Assembly: GCA_005793655.1 (NCBI GenBank)
Contig: SXRC01000107.1
Coordinates: 1-5,867, forward strand
From: Actinomycetota bacterium
Lineage (GTDB): Bacteria; Actinomycetota; Actinomycetes; Nanopelagicales; Nanopelagicaceae
Length of the DNA stretch: 5,867 nt
Direction of reading: 5' to 3'
Both the position numbers and the translations under genes were made by a program. Of the stretch, positions 1-5,668 are shown piece by piece (the first letter of the stretch is position 1; each line of letters opens with the position of its first letter). A model generated the notes under the pieces. It had not been told where the DNA came from, made no database searches, and was given only the letters and a program-made list of their open reading frames with translations.

Positions 1-64
1 TCTAGTAAAAGGATTGCGGAAACAGAAAGTTTAATGATTATTATCAGGATAGATTAGAGGGGTC
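1..64. other. Upstream flank: possible tail of a preceding gene and gcvH leader
   Basis: This stretch is too short to identify a gene. On the plus strand, frame 1 stays open until a TAG at 55-57 and frame 2 until a TAA at 32-34, so either could be the last codons of a preceding co-directional gene; frame 3 is closed at once. In Mycobacterium tuberculosis the gene before gcvH codes for a DUF881 membrane-anchored protein, but the few residues visible here (ending RKQKV or IIIRID) do not allow that to be recognised. No glycine riboswitch fold fits in the leader. Confidence 0.25.
14..44 (+). promoter_or_regulatory. Candidate gcvH promoter (weak)
   Basis: TATTAT at 39-44 matches five of six bases of the sigma-70 -10 consensus. 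TTGCGG at 14-19 could serve as a poor -35 box, but the 19-base spacer is long. Transcription would start near 51, leaving a leader of about 14 bases that contains the AGAGGGG ribosome-binding-like sequence at 56-62. A second -10-like hexamer, TAGATT at 50-55, would instead give an almost leaderless message. Such hexamers are common in AT-rich DNA, and read-through from upstream is equally possible. Confidence 0.25.
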
Positions 65-448
65 ATGTCGCTAGTTCCAGAAAATCTTAGATACACAAAA
101 GAGCATGAGTGGGTATCTGAATTGTCCCCAACTAGGTTTCGGGTTGGAATTACGGATTACGCACAATCTGCTTTAGGCGATATTGTTTATATTCAACTTC
201 CTAAGAGTGGTAGCGAGGTCAAGGCAAACTCTGTTTGTGGTGAAGTGGAATCAACCAAGTCTGTCTCTGAGATATACGCACCTATATCAGGCAAGGTAGT
301 TGCAGTGAATGATAATTTGGATTCCAAACCAGAAACTATTAATTCAGATCCATATGGTGCGGGCTGGATAGTAGAAATCGAAATTTCTGCAACAAAACTG
401 GAGGAACCACTACTTTCACCGCAGGAGTATCAAAAACTGACCGCTTGA
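65..448 (+). CDS. gcvH: Glycine cleavage system H protein (lipoyl carrier)
   Basis: This is the cytoplasmic shuttle of the glycine cleavage system. Its lipoyl arm takes the aminomethyl group from glycine after decarboxylation by GcvP, passes it to GcvT and is reoxidised by dihydrolipoyl dehydrogenase. The 127 residues are the normal length for the family. Visible hallmarks are the N-terminal RYTKEHEWV (residues 9-17), GITDYAQSALGDIVYIQLP (28-46), the lipoylation segment GEVESTKSVSE with the acceptor lysine at K65, the APISG turn (72-76), and NSDPYGAGWIVEI near the C-terminus (93-105). The ATG at 65 follows an AGAGGGG sequence at 56-62 and begins just before the conserved N-terminus. GcvP is encoded about 2.3 kb downstream on the same strand, the usual actinobacterial arrangement. 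No other part of the system is in the window. Identification is secure; lipoylation of K65 is inferred from the family. Confidence 0.97.
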   Translation: MSLVPENLRYTKEHEWVSELSPTRFRVGITDYAQSALGDIVYIQLPKSGSEVKANSVCGEVESTKSVSEIYAPISGKVVAVNDNLDSKPETINSDPYGAGWIVEIEISATKLEEPLLSPQEYQKLTA

Positions 449-473
449 CCGCCTCCTGCCTAAGCAATAGTGT
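445..473 (+). promoter_or_regulatory. Sigma-70-type promoter for the FHA gene, overlapping the gcvH stop
   Basis: TTGACC at 445-450 (five of six consensus bases) and TAGTGT at 468-473 (TANNNT type, four of six) are separated by exactly 17 bases. The gcvH stop codon TGA at 446-448 lies inside the -35 box. Transcription would start near 480, giving the FHA message a leader of about 13 bases to the ATG at 493 or 31 bases to the ATG at 511. This is the best-formed promoter in the window and would let the FHA-ftsR pair be expressed apart from gcvH. It is predicted from sequence only. Confidence 0.5.
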
Positions 474-510
474 GAGCCTCTAGTTGAAGGTGATGAGGGG
501 ATTGCAGAAA

Positions 511-951
511 ATGGCTGATAAAGCAACACCGCCAAATGATTTAACCTCTACTTTAAATCTACGTCAACTACGCTCAATTCCCCAAGTTAATCAATCTGAT
601 GAATTGTATAAATCATTAAACGCAGAGGCACAAAATGTAATAAGTAATCTGCCAAAGGGTGAGGGCATCTTATTGATCCTAAAAGGTGCTGGTGTCGGAG
701 CAAGATACTTATTAGATGCTGCACAAACAAAACTCGGGCGAGATATGAGTAATGAGATCATCTTAGATGACATAACCGTATCTAGATCACATGCATTAAT
801 TACCAAATCAAATGGTTACCGGATTAAAGATCTAGGTAGTTTAAACGGCAGCTATGTGAATGCTGTGGCAGTCAAAGAAAGTGCGATTAATGCTGGCGAT
901 GAGGTTCAAATTGGAAAGTACCATCTGACTTTATTTATAGGAGAGAAGTAA
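511..951 (+). CDS. garA: FHA-domain metabolic switch protein, GarA/OdhI type
   Basis: This is a small cytoplasmic forkhead-associated protein of the GarA (mycobacteria) and OdhI (corynebacteria) family. Those proteins bind and inhibit the 2-oxoglutarate dehydrogenase/decarboxylase E1 enzyme and also act on glutamate enzymes; phosphorylation of an N-terminal threonine by PknB or PknG makes the FHA domain bind its own tail and switches it off. From the ATG at 511 it has 146 residues. The FHA domain spans about 53-142, with GR (76-77), DDITVSRSH (86-94) including the phosphothreonine-binding S91-R92-x-H94, LGSLNGSYVN (108-117) and GDEVQIGKYHL (129-139), closely like GarA. The tail carries DLTSTLNLR (10-18) where GarA has ETTSVFR, so the phospho-motif is altered. 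The start is uncertain: ATG 493 and TTG 484 are in frame. ATG 511 has AGGGG at 496-500, ten bases upstream. It overlaps ftsR by one base. The family is secure; the enzyme targets are inferred. Confidence 0.9.
   Translation: MADKATPPNDLTSTLNLRQLRSIPQVNQSDELYKSLNAEAQNVISNLPKGEGILLILKGAGVGARYLLDAAQTKLGRDMSNEIILDDITVSRSHALITKSNGYRIKDLGSLNGSYVNAVAVKESAINAGDEVQIGKYHLTLFIGEK
939..945 (+). promoter_or_regulatory. Ribosome binding site for ftsR inside the end of the FHA gene
   Basis: AGGAGAG lies five bases before the ATG at 951, within the last codons of the FHA gene. Together with the TAATG stop-start overlap it supports the ATG at 951 as the ftsR start and suggests translational coupling of the two genes. 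Confidence 0.65.
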
Positions 952-1664
952 TGAATGTACCAGCACGAGCGTATTTAAGTATCGGGGAAGTGCTTTCAAG
1001 GTTACGAACTGAGTTTTCGGATATTACAATTTCTAAGATTAGATTCTTAGAATCTGAAGGATTAATTGATCCACAGCGAACACCAAGTGGTTATCGTAAA
1101 TTTACGACAACTGATTTAGATCGTTTACGGTTTGTTTTACTTGCCCAACGCGATCAGTACCTGCCGCTTAAGGTAATAAAAGAGAATCTAGATGCTATGG
1201 ATCGTGGTTTAGCACCAGCAAAAGTAGTTGGCGGGGTGGCTTCACCAAGACTTGCCAGCAAAGATGGCAGCTTAACTGCGGATCAATTTGCTAGTGATAA
1301 TGATTTACGACTGACTCGAAATGAGTTGTTATCTGCTGCCAATTTAAATGATGAGCAACTAACTGAGATTGAATCATATGGTTTGGTAGCAATCAGAGGT
1401 AGACATTATGACTCTGATGCTTTGGCAGTGGCTAAAGCGGTTGCTGAAATCTCAGCATTTGGTATTGGCGCAAGGCATCTTCGGGCTTTTAAAACTGCAG
1501 CAGATCGCGAGATTGGGTTAGTCGAGCAGGTTACAACACCATTGCTTCGACAAAAAGGTTCTGAAGCGAAAGCAAGAGCAGAAGAGGTAGAACGAGAGTT
1601 AGCTTCACTTTCAATTCGTCTGCATGCCTCTTTGGTTCGTGCCGGCTTACATCGCGCTAAATAA
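951..1664 (+). CDS. ftsR: MerR-family transcriptional regulator, FtsR type
   Basis: This is a DNA-binding regulator of the family that includes FtsR of Corynebacterium glutamicum, described as an activator of ftsZ, and M. tuberculosis Rv1828. It has 237 residues. The winged helix-turn-helix is at the N-terminus (about 8-85): YLSIGEVLSRL (8-18), ITISKIRFLESEGLI (25-39), the wing TPSGYRKF (44-51), then QRDQYLPLKVIKENLDAMDRG (66-86). A variable linker (about 87-115) leads to a second helical region (about 118-235) ending in a basic, Arg/Lys-rich helix. Unlike metal-sensing MerR proteins it shows no cysteine cluster; I see no cysteine at all. The N-terminus begins directly before the HTH, shorter than in some relatives. 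It starts in a TAATG overlap with the FHA gene, after a good ribosome binding site, so the two are probably co-transcribed. The family assignment is firm; control of ftsZ here is inferred. Confidence 0.9.
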   Translation: MNVPARAYLSIGEVLSRLRTEFSDITISKIRFLESEGLIDPQRTPSGYRKFTTTDLDRLRFVLLAQRDQYLPLKVIKENLDAMDRGLAPAKVVGGVASPRLASKDGSLTADQFASDNDLRLTRNELLSAANLNDEQLTEIESYGLVAIRGRHYDSDALAVAKAVAEISAFGIGARHLRAFKTAADREIGLVEQVTTPLLRQKGSEAKARAEEVERELASLSIRLHASLVRAGLHRAK

Positions 1665-1667
1665 TAT
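1662..1667 (+). promoter_or_regulatory. Candidate -10 box for a leaderless DUF151 transcript
   Basis: TAATAT at 1662-1667 begins in the ftsR stop codon and ends six bases before the ATG at 1674, which puts the expected transcription start on or next to the start codon. The bases between ftsR and this ATG are A/T only apart from one C, so no Shine-Dalgarno sequence exists. No convincing -35 box is seen at 17-18 bases. Leaderless transcripts with a lone -10 element are frequent in actinobacteria. Confidence 0.4.
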
Positions 1668-1673
1668 TTTTTC

Positions 1674-2147
1674 ATGAGCGATTACCATCCAGTTGAGGTA
1701 ATGGGAGTAAGGGTAGAGATGCCTTCAAACCAACCTATAGTTTTATTAAAAGAGTTAGATGGTCTTCGATACCTGCCGATTTGGCTGGGAGCGGTTGAAG
1801 CCACTGCAATTGCATTCGCCCAGCAGGGAGTTAAACCGCCAAGACCGTTAACTCATGATCTCTTTAAAGAGGTCTTATCAGAGTTGGGTGCAAAGCTAAA
1901 TACTGTCTATCTAACCGAACTAAAAGATGGTGTGTTCTACGCTCAACTTAATTTTGAAGATGGTCCCACCATCTCTGCCAGGCCTAGTGATGCGATTGCA
2001 TTAGCTCTTCGAACTGGATCCCCAATTCTTGCCAGCGAGCAGTTGTTATCTGAGGCTGGTATTGAGATTCCAGATCAGGCCGAGGATGAGGTTGAGCGGT
2101 TTAAGGAGTTCCTAGACCAGATAAAGCCAGAAGATTTCCTTGGATAA
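1674..2147 (+). CDS. Bifunctional nuclease domain protein (DUF151, Rv1829 type)
   Basis: This is a 157-residue cytoplasmic protein of the bifunctional nuclease family (Pfam BFN/DUF151). A plant member was reported to have RNase and DNase activity, and the domain occurs in Thermotoga and throughout actinobacteria; the bacterial role is not settled. The whole length matches actinobacterial members: VMGVRVEMPSNQPIVLLKE (9-27), RYLPIWLGAVEATAIAFAQQG (32-52), RPLTHDLF (57-64), the SARPSDAIALALRTGSPI block (101-118) with conserved R103, D106 and R113, and an acidic tail ending EFLDQIKPEDFLG (145-157). The ATG at 1674 fits the family N-terminus but has no ribosome binding site, pointing to leaderless translation or coupling to ftsR nine bases upstream. 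A hairpin follows the stop codon. Identification is secure; the biochemical activity is inferred and should not be taken as proven. Confidence 0.92.
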   Translation: MSDYHPVEVMGVRVEMPSNQPIVLLKELDGLRYLPIWLGAVEATAIAFAQQGVKPPRPLTHDLFKEVLSELGAKLNTVYLTELKDGVFYAQLNFEDGPTISARPSDAIALALRTGSPILASEQLLSEAGIEIPDQAEDEVERFKEFLDQIKPEDFLG

Positions 2148-2150
2148 GTC

Positions 2151-2175
2151 CAACCCTAAACCTTGGGTTGATAAT
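2151..2175 (+). terminator. Hairpin after the DUF151 gene: weak terminator or regulator site
   Basis: CAACCC at 2151-2156 and GGGTTG at 2165-2170 form a perfect six-pair stem around an eight-base loop, starting three bases after the stop codon. The following ATAATTT is only a poor T-tract, so this would be a weak intrinsic terminator. Together with the -10-like element further down, it suggests that the gcvH/FHA/ftsR/DUF151 message ends here. The 20-bp dyad also has the size of a MerR-family operator, and the next gene is a merR gene, so a binding site is a real alternative. No other hairpin is seen in the gap 2148-2245. Confidence 0.4.
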
Positions 2176-2230
2176 TTCGTGTCGGATCAGGAATCATCAA
2201 GCTTTGCCTTCTACAATTAAACCCTCCCCA

Positions 2231-2236
2231 TAGAAT
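2231..2236 (+). promoter_or_regulatory. Candidate -10 box for a leaderless merR transcript
   Basis: TAGAAT at 2231-2236 matches five of six -10 consensus bases and lies nine bases before the ATG at 2246, so transcription would start within a few bases of the start codon. The 20 bases before the ATG contain no Shine-Dalgarno-like purine run. TTGCCT at 2204-2209 is a possible -35 box but its spacer of 21 bases is too long. TACAAT at 2212-2217 is a second -10-like hexamer that would give a leader of about 20 bases, again without a ribosome binding site. Confidence 0.4.
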
Positions 2237-2245
2237 TGAGCCCTC

Positions 2246-2752
2246 ATGAATACCTCAGCAGAGATTGGCTATCGCGGTGCGACTGCGTGTGTTGCAGCAG
2301 GAATCTCATATCGCCAACTTGATTACTGGGCCCGTACCGAATTAGTAGTTCCTGGTGTTAGAGGAGCGGCCGGTTCAGGCTCTCAACGTCTTTATAGCTT
2401 TCGCGACATATTGGTATTAAAGATTGTAAAGCGCTTACTTGATACTGGAGTATCGCTACAAAATATTAGAAGTGCGGTCGATCACCTTCGCGCACGCGGG
2501 GTGGAAGATTTAGAGTCAATCACTTTAATGAGTGATGGGGCTTCAATTTATGAGTGCACAAGTCCTGATGAAATTGTTGATCTTTTGCAGGGTGGGCAAG
2601 GCGTATTTGGGATTGCGATCGGCAAGGTTTGGAGTGAGGTTGCAGGATCACTTTCCACGCTCCAGGGTGAGAGCCTAAGTGATGGTTCCTTAGTAGTAAG
2701 TGGTCAATCTAACGATGAGTTAGCCCAGCGAAGAAAGCTTAAAGGCGCTTAA
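2246..2752 (+). CDS. MerR-family transcriptional regulator, Rv1830 (ResR/McdR) type
   Basis: This 168-residue DNA-binding protein is the second MerR regulator of the cluster. Its counterpart Rv1830 in M. tuberculosis has been linked to control of growth and cell division and named ResR or McdR. The winged helix-turn-helix is at the N-terminus: GYRGATACVAAGISYRQLDY (8-27) with WARTELVVP (28-36), the wing SGSQRLYSF (44-52), then KIVKRLLDTGVSLQNIRSAV (59-78). A family-specific block follows: HLRARGVEDL (80-89), TLMSDGASIYECTSPDEIVD (93-112) and LLQGGQGVFGIAIGKVW (113-129), ending in a short basic tail (ELAQRRKLKGA). It lacks the long N-terminal extension I recall in streptomycete relatives and starts directly before the conserved GYRG. 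It has no ribosome binding site and its own candidate promoter. gcvP follows 43 bases after the stop, but any control of gcvP by this protein is untested inference. Confidence 0.93.
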   Translation: MNTSAEIGYRGATACVAAGISYRQLDYWARTELVVPGVRGAAGSGSQRLYSFRDILVLKIVKRLLDTGVSLQNIRSAVDHLRARGVEDLESITLMSDGASIYECTSPDEIVDLLQGGQGVFGIAIGKVWSEVAGSLSTLQGESLSDGSLVVSGQSNDELAQRRKLKGA

Positions 2753-2758
2753 ACCTAC

Positions 2759-2764
2759 TAAAAT
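2759..2764 (+). promoter_or_regulatory. Candidate -10 box upstream of gcvP
   Basis: TAAAAT at 2759-2764 matches five of six -10 consensus bases and would give a leader of about 24 bases carrying the gcvP ribosome binding site. No -35 box is recognisable at the right distance, so read-through from the merR gene is just as likely. Just upstream, GCTTAAA occurs twice (2737-2743 and 2747-2753), ten bases apart. Confidence 0.25.
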
Positions 2765-2786
2765 CTCACACCACTAATAATTGCAT

Positions 2787-2793
2787 GGGGGAG
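2787..2793 (+). promoter_or_regulatory. Ribosome binding site that sets the gcvP start
   Basis: GGGGGAG ends two bases before the ATG at 2796, so its GGGAG core lies close to the start codon. It lies downstream of an in-frame TTG at 2781 and partly overlaps an in-frame GTG at 2793, which argues against both as starts. The conserved protein sequence (SHRTDFIDRHIGP) begins right after ATG 2796. The gcvH ribosome binding site has the same close spacing. Confidence 0.6.
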
Positions 2794-2795
2794 TG

Positions 2796-5642
2796 ATGAG
2801 TCACCGCACTGATTTTATCGATCGACATATTGGTCCAAACCAGTATCAGATTCAAACCATGCTGCTTGAACTCGGCTTGAAGGATTTAGATTCCTTTATC
2901 AAATCAGTTGTACCAAGCAATATTCATATAAAAGGTGAGATTGAAAAATCGATACCTACTGCCATCTCAGAGTCAGCCGCCTTAGCTGAGATAGCTGAAA
3001 TTGCCAATAAAAATATAATTAAGAAAAACTTCATTGGCAGTGGCTATTATGGAACCATCACTCCTGCGGTAATTTTGCGAAATGTGTTAGAAAATCCAGG
3101 ATGGTACACCGCATACACACCATATCAACCTGAGATCGCCCAGGGCAGGCTTGAAGCGATATTTGCATTTCAAACTGCGGTAACAGATTTAACTGGATTA
3201 GCAATCGCCAACGCATCAATGTTGGATGAGGCAACTGCGGCAGCTGAAGCAATGACATTGGCAAGGCGAGTTTGGCAAGGCTCTGATGATGCAGCCTTGG
3301 CAATTGATATCAATCTTCATCCGCATGTGAAAGCTGTTATTCATACTAGGTCTAAGCCATTAAAAATCAAGGTGATTGAGAGTGATTTCCAAAATGAAGA
3401 TTTTGGCAGTGAAATTTTCGCAGCAATCATTGCTTATCCAAACTCTACTGGTGAGATAAAGGATCTAAGTAAAGTTATCGCCAAAGTTCAATCACTTTCA
3501 GCGTTGTCCATAGTTGATTGCGATTTACTGGCACTAACTTTGTTCAAGTCACCTGGTGAATATGGCGCGGACATCGCGGTAGGCTCTGCCCAAAGATTTG
3601 GTGTACCTGTTGGCTTCGGGGGACCTCACGCAGGATTTTTAGCGGTTCGAAATGGACTTGAAAGATCACTGCCAGGCAGATTAGTTGGTCAATCAGTTGA
3701 TACTCATGGAAATCTAGCCTTCAGATTAGCGCTGCAAACACGTGAACAACACATAAGACGAGACAAAGCAACCTCAAATATCTGTACGGCGCAGGTTTTA
3801 CTGGCAGTTATATCAGCATTTTACATAATGTGGCATGGGCCTGAAGGATTAAAAGCGATTGCAAATAGAGTGCAGAACCTTGCTTACAACTTTAGAGGAT
3901 CCCTTAAAGCAGCCGGCTTTGATGTCGATAACTATGAAATTTTTGACACAGTATTGATTAGAACTGATAAAGCGAAACAGATCTTTGATGCAGCTGCTGA
4001 AGCTGGATTTAATCTTAGAATGATTGCATCAACGCAGTTATCCGTAAGCTTTGATGAGCAAAGTAGCGAGGCTGATTTAATTCAGTTGGTTTCAATCTTT
4101 GGTTCTGAGTTGGTTTCAAAAAAACCGCCAGTAATGAATTTGATCAGAAAAACTGAGTTTTTAACTCATCCAATTTTTAACACCTACCACTCTGAAACCT
4201 CCATGCTTCGTCATATTAGAATTCTTTCAGATCGTGATTTAGCGCTGGATCGAACGATGATTCCTCTTGGATCCTGTACGATGAAATTAAATGCCACTTC
4301 AGAGATGATTCCTGTTACTTGGCCAGAGTTTAATTCCATACATCCCTTTGGACCAGCCGATCAAGCAGCTGGATATTCACAGTTGATCAAGTCACTAAGT
4401 GATTGGTTGATATCGGTTACGGGGTATGACGCAGTCTCGCTACAACCAAATGCTGGATCACAGGGTGAATTTGCTGGATTGCTAGCGATTAGAAATTACT
4501 TAGATAGCAAAGGGGAGTCTGCAAGAGATATTTGTCTGATTCCATCTAGTGCACATGGCACCAACGCGGCAAGTGCCGTTATGGCGGGGATGAAAGTAAT
4601 AGTTATAGCTTGTGATGATTACGGCAATGTCAGTCTTGAAGATCTGAAAGCAAAAATTGAACAGTACAAATCAACTTTGGCGGCTTTGATGGTTACTTAC
4701 CCTTCCACGCACGGTGTCTTTGAATCTGCAATTTCACAAATTTGTCAGATGGTGCATGATGCAGGTGGTCAGGTATATGTTGATGGTGCTAACTTAAATG
4801 CTTTAGTGGGCGTAGCAAAGCCAGGAAGATTTGGCGCAGATGTTTCGCATTTGAATTTGCACAAAACATTTTGCATCCCACATGGTGGTGGGGGACCAGG
4901 TGTTGGTCCAGTAATTGCTCGGTCTCATTTAGCACCGTTTCTACCAAATCATCCAGCGAATATGGCAGCAGGGCCAACAACTGGGCCAGGGCCAGTATCT
5001 GGTGCTCCATTTGGCTCGGCATCAATCTTGCCGATCTCCTGGATGTATATCCGGATGATGGGTGGAGCTGGGTTGACTAAAGCAACTGAGGTTGCAATCT
5101 TGTCGGCAAATTACATCGCCAAAAAGATTGATCGATTATTTCCAGTACTTTACAGGGGACAAAATGGTTTCATTGCCCACGAATGTATTATCGATATTCG
5201 TGAAATAACCAAAAATACCGGTGTAACTGTGGATGATATTGCCAAGAGATTGATGGATCATGGTTTTCATTCACCAACTGTGAGTTTTCCAGTTGCTGGA
5301 ACAATGATGATTGAGCCAACTGAATCAGAGGATGTGAGGGAGTTGGATAGATTTCTATCAGCCATGGAGAGTATTAAAGCTGAAATTATCGAGATTGAAG
5401 AAAAGCGGATTACTATCGAGGATTCACCCCTACGGCATGCACCGCACACCATTGGTGATCTATTGCGCGATGATTGGGATCGAAAATACTCCAGGCATAT
5501 TGGTGCATTTCCAAGTGGTGAAAGTTTTGGCATAGGACGAGCCGGTAAATATTTGCCGACTGTTGGCAGAATTGATGGGGTATATGGGGATCGAAATTTG
5601 GTCTGCAGTTGTCTGCCGATCGAGGAGTTGGCCTCTAACTAA
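2796..5642 (+). CDS. gcvP: Glycine dehydrogenase (aminomethyl-transferring), P protein of the glycine cleavage system
   Basis: This pyridoxal-phosphate enzyme decarboxylates glycine and transfers the aminomethyl group to the lipoyl arm of GcvH; it works in the cytoplasm and feeds one-carbon units to tetrahydrofolate through GcvT. From ATG 2796 it has 948 residues, the normal length of the single-chain form with both halves fused. Visible landmarks are the N-terminal DFIDRHIGP, the first-half VGSAQRFGVPVGFGGPHAGF beginning at about residue 262, GSCTMKLNATSEMIP (from 492), the PLP-binding lysine K690 in HLNLHKTFCIPHGGGGPG, GPTTGPGPVSGAPFGSA after it, and the C-terminal VYGDRNLVCSCLP. The frame is intact with no sign of decay. 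An in-frame TTG at 2781 would add five residues but lies before the ribosome binding site. It is separated from gcvH by four genes, as in mycobacteria. No strong terminator follows; the next gene converges 26 bases away. Confidence 0.97.
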   Translation: MSHRTDFIDRHIGPNQYQIQTMLLELGLKDLDSFIKSVVPSNIHIKGEIEKSIPTAISESAALAEIAEIANKNIIKKNFIGSGYYGTITPAVILRNVLENPGWYTAYTPYQPEIAQGRLEAIFAFQTAVTDLTGLAIANASMLDEATAAAEAMTLARRVWQGSDDAALAIDINLHPHVKAVIHTRSKPLKIKVIESDFQNEDFGSEIFAAIIAYPNSTGEIKDLSKVIAKVQSLSALSIVDCDLLALTLFKSPGEYGADIAVGSAQRFGVPVGFGGPHAGFLAVRNGLERSLPGRLVGQSVDTHGNLAFRLALQTREQHIRRDKATSNICTAQVLLAVISAFYIMWHGPEGLKAIANRVQNLAYNFRGSLKAAGFDVDNYEIFDTVLIRTDKAKQIFDAAAEAGFNLRMIASTQLSVSFDEQSSEADLIQLVSIFGSELVSKKPPVMNLIRKTEFLTHPIFNTYHSETSMLRHIRILSDRDLALDRTMIPLGSCTMKLNATSEMIPVTWPEFNSIHPFGPADQAAGYSQLIKSLSDWLISVTGYDAVSLQPNAGSQGEFAGLLAIRNYLDSKGESARDICLIPSSAHGTNAASAVMAGMKVIVIACDDYGNVSLEDLKAKIEQYKSTLAALMVTYPSTHGVFESAISQICQMVHDAGGQVYVDGANLNALVGVAKPGRFGADVSHLNLHKTFCIPHGGGGPGVGPVIARSHLAPFLPNHPANMAAGPTTGPGPVSGAPFGSASILPISWMYIRMMGGAGLTKATEVAILSANYIAKKIDRLFPVLYRGQNGFIAHECIIDIREITKNTGVTVDDIAKRLMDHGFHSPTVSFPVAGTMMIEPTESEDVRELDRFLSAMESIKAEIIEIEEKRITIEDSPLRHAPHTIGDLLRDDWDRKYSRHIGAFPSGESFGIGRAGKYLPTVGRIDGVYGDRNLVCSCLPIEELASN

Positions 5643-5668
5643 ATCTTCTTCACTTTACATAATGTAGA
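5643..5668. other. Short convergent gap between gcvP and the glycosyltransferase gene
   Basis: Only 26 bases separate two stop codons that face each other. They contain the 11-base palindrome TACATAATGTA (5656-5666), with a one-base centre that cannot form a stable RNA hairpin. AATCT at 5642-5646 pairs with AGATT at 5666-5670, an AT-rich match that is also weak. I see no GC-rich stem followed by a T-tract on either strand, so any termination signal must lie inside a coding end or be factor-dependent. Confidence 0.3.

Noticed and set aside
1..64. Glycine riboswitch before gcvH
   Set aside because: The leader is too short in the window and lacks the conserved tandem aptamer cores; the gcvP leader (43 bases) is also too short.
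591..1675. Minus-strand frames opposite the FHA gene (591-806) and opposite ftsR (1406-1675)
   Set aside because: They are antisense to conserved domains and show no recognisable protein features; treated as chance openings.
2781..2795. TTG at 2781 as the gcvP start, adding five residues
   Set aside because: The ribosome binding site GGGGGAG at 2787-2793 lies inside this extension, and conserved GcvP sequence begins right after ATG 2796.
3058..5533. Reading frames of 70-90 codons on either strand inside gcvP (for example 3058-3303 minus, 4789-5025 minus, 4871-5080 plus, 5267-5533 minus)
   Set aside because: All lie inside the intact, well-conserved gcvP frame, have low-complexity or unlike-protein composition, and match no family I recognise.
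5656..5666. TACATAATGTA as a bidirectional terminator
   Set aside because: The arms meet with a single central base and are AT-rich, so no stable hairpin can form.
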